Part shown: in pieces, positions 5,412-7,277 of the stretch
How positions within the stretch are numbered: the stretch's first letter is position 1
Layout of the letters: every line of letters starts with the position of its first letter
Source: Bifidobacteriaceae bacterium
GTDB taxonomy: Bacteria > Actinomycetota > Actinomycetes > Actinomycetales > WQXJ01
Length of the DNA stretch: 7,277 nt
Assembly: GCA_031278675.1 (NCBI GenBank)
Contig: JAITJY010000286.1
Coordinates: 1-7,277 of the forward strand
Direction of reading: 5' to 3'
Program-made: the position numbers and the translations under genes
Notes under the pieces: model-generated
Databases searched by the model: none
The model's input: the letters and a program-made list of their open reading frames with translations, nothing else
What the model was told of the DNA's origin: nothing

Positions 5412-5443
5412 CGGTACGGATCGGGTAAAGGAGCGAAGCTAAC

Positions 5444-5695
5444 ATGGCACATAAGAAGGGCGCATCCAGGTCCAGGAACGGCCGCGATTCCAACGCCCAG
5501 CGGTTGGGCGTCAAACTCTACGGTGGGCAGGTGGTCAAGACCGGGCAGATCATTGTCCGCCAGCACGGCACCCACTTCCACCCGGGCGATGGCGTGGGCC
5601 GCGGTGGCGACGACACACTGTTCGCGCTGCGTGACGGTCACGTCAAGTTCGGGGCCCGTGGCGGACGCCGCGTGGTCGATGTGGTCACAGCCTGA
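5444..5695 (+). CDS. rpmA: 50S ribosomal protein L27
   Basis: L27 sits at the peptidyl-transferase centre of the 50S subunit, its N-terminal tail reaching toward the tRNA ends. The 83-aa product is the normal length and starts MAHKKGASRSRNGRDS, then NAQRLGVKLYGGQ, RQHGTHFHPGDGVGRGGDDTLFA and a basic GARGGRR end. It begins directly with AHKKG, so it is not the Firmicutes-type L27 with a cleaved N-terminal extension. AAAGGAG (5427-5433) stands ten bases before the ATG, a strong ribosome site. It is 32 bases from rplU and surely co-transcribed with it. A strong hairpin (5722-5750) follows the TGA stop. Confidence 0.98.
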   Translation: MAHKKGASRSRNGRDSNAQRLGVKLYGGQVVKTGQIIVRQHGTHFHPGDGVGRGGDDTLFALRDGHVKFGARGGRRVVDVVTA

Positions 5696-5721
5696 CCCGC
5701 GCATCATTTAGCAGCGACTTG

Positions 5722-5750
5722 GGGCGCCGCCGGACACCCGGCTGGCGCCC
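5722..5750 (+). terminator. 12-bp hairpin after rpmA, terminator or attenuator
   Basis: GGGCGCC (5722-5728) pairs with GGCGCCC (5744-5750), and GCCGG (5729-5733) with CCGGC (5738-5742). The loop is ACAC (5734-5737) and T5743 is a single bulge. It lies 27 bases past the rpmA stop. What follows (GAGTCATCTT) is only weakly T-containing, so termination may be partial, lowering obgE output relative to the ribosomal proteins. It could instead be an RNA processing or 3' stabilising structure. Confidence 0.55.
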
Positions 5751-5767
5751 GAGTCATCTTCAGCCCA

Positions 5768-5834
5768 TGACCAAACCAACCAGCGCGGGCGGGCGCTGCC
5801 ACCGCCCCCCAACGGCGGCCGGCTGAACTGGTCA
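5768..5834 (+). other. possible branched RNA structure between rpmA and obgE
   Basis: TGACCA (5768-5773) is complementary to TGGTCA (5829-5834). Enclosed are two local hairpins: CAGCGC (5781-5786) with GCGCTG (5793-5798), and CCGCC (5802-5806) with GGCGG (5814-5818). Together they could form a three-way junction. A further stem, GGCGC (5855-5859) with GCGCC (5865-5869), lies downstream. The helices are short and the DNA is GC-rich, so this is suggestive only. Confidence 0.3.
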
Positions 5835-5923
5835 GGGGCGTCCAGCGGGCCTAAGGCGCGAGCAGCGCCGCAGGCGAGGAGCGGTGGATCGAGGGTAAGG
5901 TTCACTCAGGAAGGGGGAAGCCG

Positions 5924-7277
5924 ATGGCCGCATTCGTGGACCGCGTCCACCTCTACCTGGCGGCCGGCCGGGGCGGTAACGGCTGCGTCTCGGTCCGGCG
6001 CGAGAAGTTCAAGCCCCTGGCGGGACCCGATGGCGGCAACGGGGGCCGCGGGGGAAGCGTCATCGTCGAAGTAGATCCCCAGGTCACAACGCTGCTGGGA
6101 TACCACCACGCGCCGCACCAGCGGGCCGGCAACGGCTCCGGCGGCGAAGGGTCGAACCGCGAAGGCGCGAACGGAGCCGACAAAATACTCAAAGTCCCGG
6201 ACGGCACCGTGGTCAAAGCCAAGGACGGCACAGTGCTGGCGGACCTGGTGGGCGCCGGCACCACATTCACCGCAGCACTGGGTGGCCGCGGCGGCTTAGG
6301 CAACGCAGCGCTCGCCTCCGCCAAGCGGAAAGCCCCCGGGTTTGCCCTGCTGGGCGAGCCCGGCACCCAAACCGAAGTGGTACTCGAACTAAAAACGATC
6401 GCCGATGTCGCGCTGGTCGGCTACCCGTCCGCCGGCAAGTCCTCACTGATCGCAGCGCTCTCGGCGGCACGCCCCAAAATCGCGGATTACCCGTTCACCA
6501 CCCTGATACCGCATCTGGGCGTGGTCCAAGCCGGTGACCACCGCTTCACCATGGCGGATGTGCCCGGCCTGATCCCCGGCGCCGCCCAAGGCAAAGGCTT
6601 AGGTCACGAGTTCTTGCGCCACATTGAGCGGACCGCCGTGATCTGCCACGTCATAGACCTGGCCACACTGGAACCCGGCCGCGATCCGCTCAGCGACTAT
6701 CACGCCCTCGAGGCCGAACTCGCCGAGTACGCCGAAGATGTGGGGCTGGTGGGCGCGAGCCAGCCGCTGATGGAACGCCCCCGGGTGATTGTGCTGAACA
6801 AAGTCGATGTGCCCGAAGCCCACGAGTTGGCCCAACTAGTCCGCCCCGACCTGACCGCGAGCGGGTGGCCCGTCTTCGAGGTCAGCGCCGCATCCCACCA
6901 GGGGCTGCGCCCACTCGCTTTCGAGTTGGCGCGCCAAGTCGCCGCAGGCCGCGCCCGGGCCGCCTTGGACAACGACCCGGTCCGCCGCCGTGTGGTGCTC
7001 CAGCCCCGCACCGCCGCCACGCCCGGCTTCGAGGTGCGGCGCATCCAACGCGGCTCAGACACCTTCTACCAGGTCAGAGGCGAAAAAGTGGAACGCTGGG
7101 TGGTTCAGACGGACTTCGCCAACGACGAAGCAGTCGGCTACCTCGCAGACCGCCTAGCCAAAGCCGGAGTGGAAGAGGCATTGGCCAAAGCGGGCGCCCA
7201 GGCTGGTCAAACAGTCGTGATCGGCGATCTTGAAGGCGGCGTGGTCTTCGACTTCGAACCACAGTTGGCCGCCGGGG
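5924..7277 (+). CDS. obgE: GTPase Obg (3' end outside window)
   Basis: Obg (CgtA) is an essential GTPase that binds the 50S subunit, acts late in its assembly and links growth to GTP and (p)ppGpp levels. The 451 visible codons cover the three actinobacterial domains. The Gly-rich Obg fold (about 1-158) has GRGGNGCVSVRREKF and GPDGGNGGRGG. The G domain has the P-loop GYPSAGKSS (166-174, Lys172), switch I around YPFTT, DVPG (212-215), NKVD (292-295) and SAA (321-323). The OCT domain (about 357-447) contains RGEKVERWVVQTDF and EAVGYLADRL. Only the short variable tail is cut off. The ATG at 5924 follows AGGAAGGGGGAAG (5908-5920), a strong ribosome site. The order rplU-rpmA-obgE is widely conserved, but the 228-bp gap here is long and hairpin-rich. 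A weak TAAGGT (5896-5901) could be a -10 box for a private promoter. Confidence 0.97.
   Translation, partial: MAAFVDRVHLYLAAGRGGNGCVSVRREKFKPLAGPDGGNGGRGGSVIVEVDPQVTTLLGYHHAPHQRAGNGSGGEGSNREGANGADKILKVPDGTVVKAKDGTVLADLVGAGTTFTAALGGRGGLGNAALASAKRKAPGFALLGEPGTQTEVVLELKTIADVALVGYPSAGKSSLIAALSAARPKIADYPFTTLIPHLGVVQAGDHRFTMADVPGLIPGAAQGKGLGHEFLRHIERTAVICHVIDLATLEPGRDPLSDYHALEAELAEYAEDVGLVGASQPLMERPRVIVLNKVDVPEAHELAQLVRPDLTASGWPVFEVSAASHQGLRPLAFELARQVAAGRARAALDNDPVRRRVVLQPRTAATPGFEVRRIQRGSDTFYQVRGEKVERWVVQTDFANDEAVGYLADRLAKAGVEEALAKAGAQAGQTVVIGDLEGGVVFDFEPQLAAG

Noticed and set aside
5896..5901. TAAGGT as a separate obgE promoter
   Set aside because: The -10 form and distance to the ATG are plausible, but the -35 position (GGCGAG) is unlike any consensus, so it is not listed as a feature.
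5953..7262. Minus-strand and off-frame open frames across obgE
   Set aside because: The plus frame from 5924 encodes complete Obg, G and OCT domains with all GTPase motifs; the others are shadows.

Overview
The window is a GC-rich stretch of bacterial chromosome, most likely from an actinobacterium. The L21, L27, Obg, RF2 and IMP dehydrogenase proteins all read like actinobacterial versions, GTG starts are common, and RF2 lies in one open frame. I cannot name the genus; the L21 N-terminus and the Obg protein recall Actinomyces-type organisms, but that is an impression. Most of the content is core housekeeping, not accessory.

Layout: (1) 1-866 (+), the 3' part of guaB (IMP dehydrogenase), cut by the window edge. 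(2) 867-1190, a gap between convergent genes made almost entirely of G, C and A, with three families of tandem repeats and a G-quadruplex motif. (3) 4626 down to 1191 on the minus strand, prfB (release factor 2), then a double zinc-ribbon membrane protein, then a TPM-domain membrane protein whose ATG overlaps the previous stop codon by 4 bp. The last two form a membrane-associated pair of unknown function. (4) 4627-5102, a divergent gap with no convincing gene, several inverted repeats and a good promoter for the rightward operon. (5) 5103-7277 (+), rplU, rpmA and obgE. obgE lacks only its C-terminal tail because the window ends. The 228-bp rpmA-obgE spacer has a strong 12-bp hairpin and several weaker ones.

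Functional picture: rplU and rpmA encode adjacent 50S proteins and obgE the GTPase that acts in late 50S assembly. prfB, transcribed away from them, ends translation at UAA and UGA codons. guaB makes XMP for GTP synthesis. The zinc-ribbon/TPM pair probably acts at the membrane. I found no mobile element, CRISPR array, tRNA or rRNA. The least explained parts are the T-free repeat block, the hairpin-rich spacers before rplU and obgE, and the zinc-ribbon/TPM pair.
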